DNA of 64,000 nucleotides from NCBI GenBank assembly GCA_030159075.1, contig BROG01000809.1, positions 62,001 to 126,000 of the forward strand. The letters run 5' to 3'. How positions within the stretch are numbered: position 1 is the first letter of the stretch; every line of letters starts with the position of its first letter. The DNA is from Atrina japonica. Taxonomy: Eukaryota; Mollusca; Bivalvia; Pterioida; Pinnidae. Shown here piece by piece: positions 63,831 to 64,000 of this stretch. The notes under the pieces are model-generated. The model had not been told where the DNA came from, did no database searches, and saw only the letters and a program-made list of their open reading frames with translations. Both the position numbers and the translations under genes were made by a program.

Positions 63831-64000
63831 CGCCAGTTTTTAAGTTTTATAGTGGCTGGTAGTTGTTAGTTTAGTTTAGACATAAATGAGTCATTCTCCA
63901 GCGATGTAAAGCCAATGACAATGTGTTACACCAATGACAAGAAGTAACAGTGAGGACATTTAATTGCCATTTCAATAATTACCCACTTATTGCCCCGAAA
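63831..64000. other. Non-coding end of window
   Basis: Nothing recognised apart from a short repeat of GCCAATGACAATGTG/CACCAATGACAAG near 63910-63940. Confidence 0.4.

Overview
The window looks like a stretch of an animal genome, most probably a bivalve mollusc. It is AT-rich and intron-like, and it is packed with (TA)n, (CA)n and (CT)n runs, minisatellites, tRNA-derived SINEs of a type I associate with bivalves, LINE, Penelope-like, Tc1-like and Gypsy elements, and a decayed Polinton/adintovirus-like element. There is no bacterial gene organisation. Two possible host exons, both on the minus strand (466-637 and 52152-52370), have compatible splice phases, so most of the window may be intronic. 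That is inference.

Layout. 0-5 kb: a possible host exon, repeats, and a 66-bp tandem array (3605-4850). 4.9-11 kb: remains of a Polinton-like element on the plus strand. In order these are a protein-primed-type DNA polymerase B pseudogene, a conserved probable structural protein, a K/E-rich AT-hook protein, a small unknown ORF, a BIR (inhibitor-of-apoptosis type) protein and a zinc-knuckle protein. All are broken by stops or frameshifts. I found no integrase, packaging ATPase, protease or major capsid gene. 11.6-13 kb: the most unusual part, three small non-histone genes (two minus, one plus). Each ends in a histone-type 3' stem-loop followed, after exactly 11 nt, by the same 13-nt purine-rich element. 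That is the signature of replication-dependent histone mRNA 3' processing.

13-31 kb: simple repeats, a MITE-like element, SINEs, LINE reverse transcriptase fragments in both orientations, and a 37-bp minisatellite. 31-45 kb: a large non-coding dispersed family (three copies in the window), a LINE endonuclease fragment, a Penelope-like RT inserted in a minisatellite, and a Tc1-like transposase relic. 45-57 kb: a duplicated repeat, microsatellites, a perfect 33-bp hairpin, and a ~3.9-kb minisatellite with a ~38-bp unit. 57.4-63.1 kb: a fairly young Gypsy element. It has a 5' LTR, an intact gag, a protease-RT-RNase H region, a deleted integrase, an extra zinc-finger ORF after pol, and a truncated 3' LTR. 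The window ends in further dispersed repeats.

How the parts fit. The Polinton-like genes would have formed a replication, virion and host-interaction module, with BIR for apoptosis control and AT-hook and zinc-knuckle proteins for nucleic-acid binding. The histone-processed genes next door would be expected to peak in S phase. Whether they belong to the element is open. It is the main hypothesis offered here.
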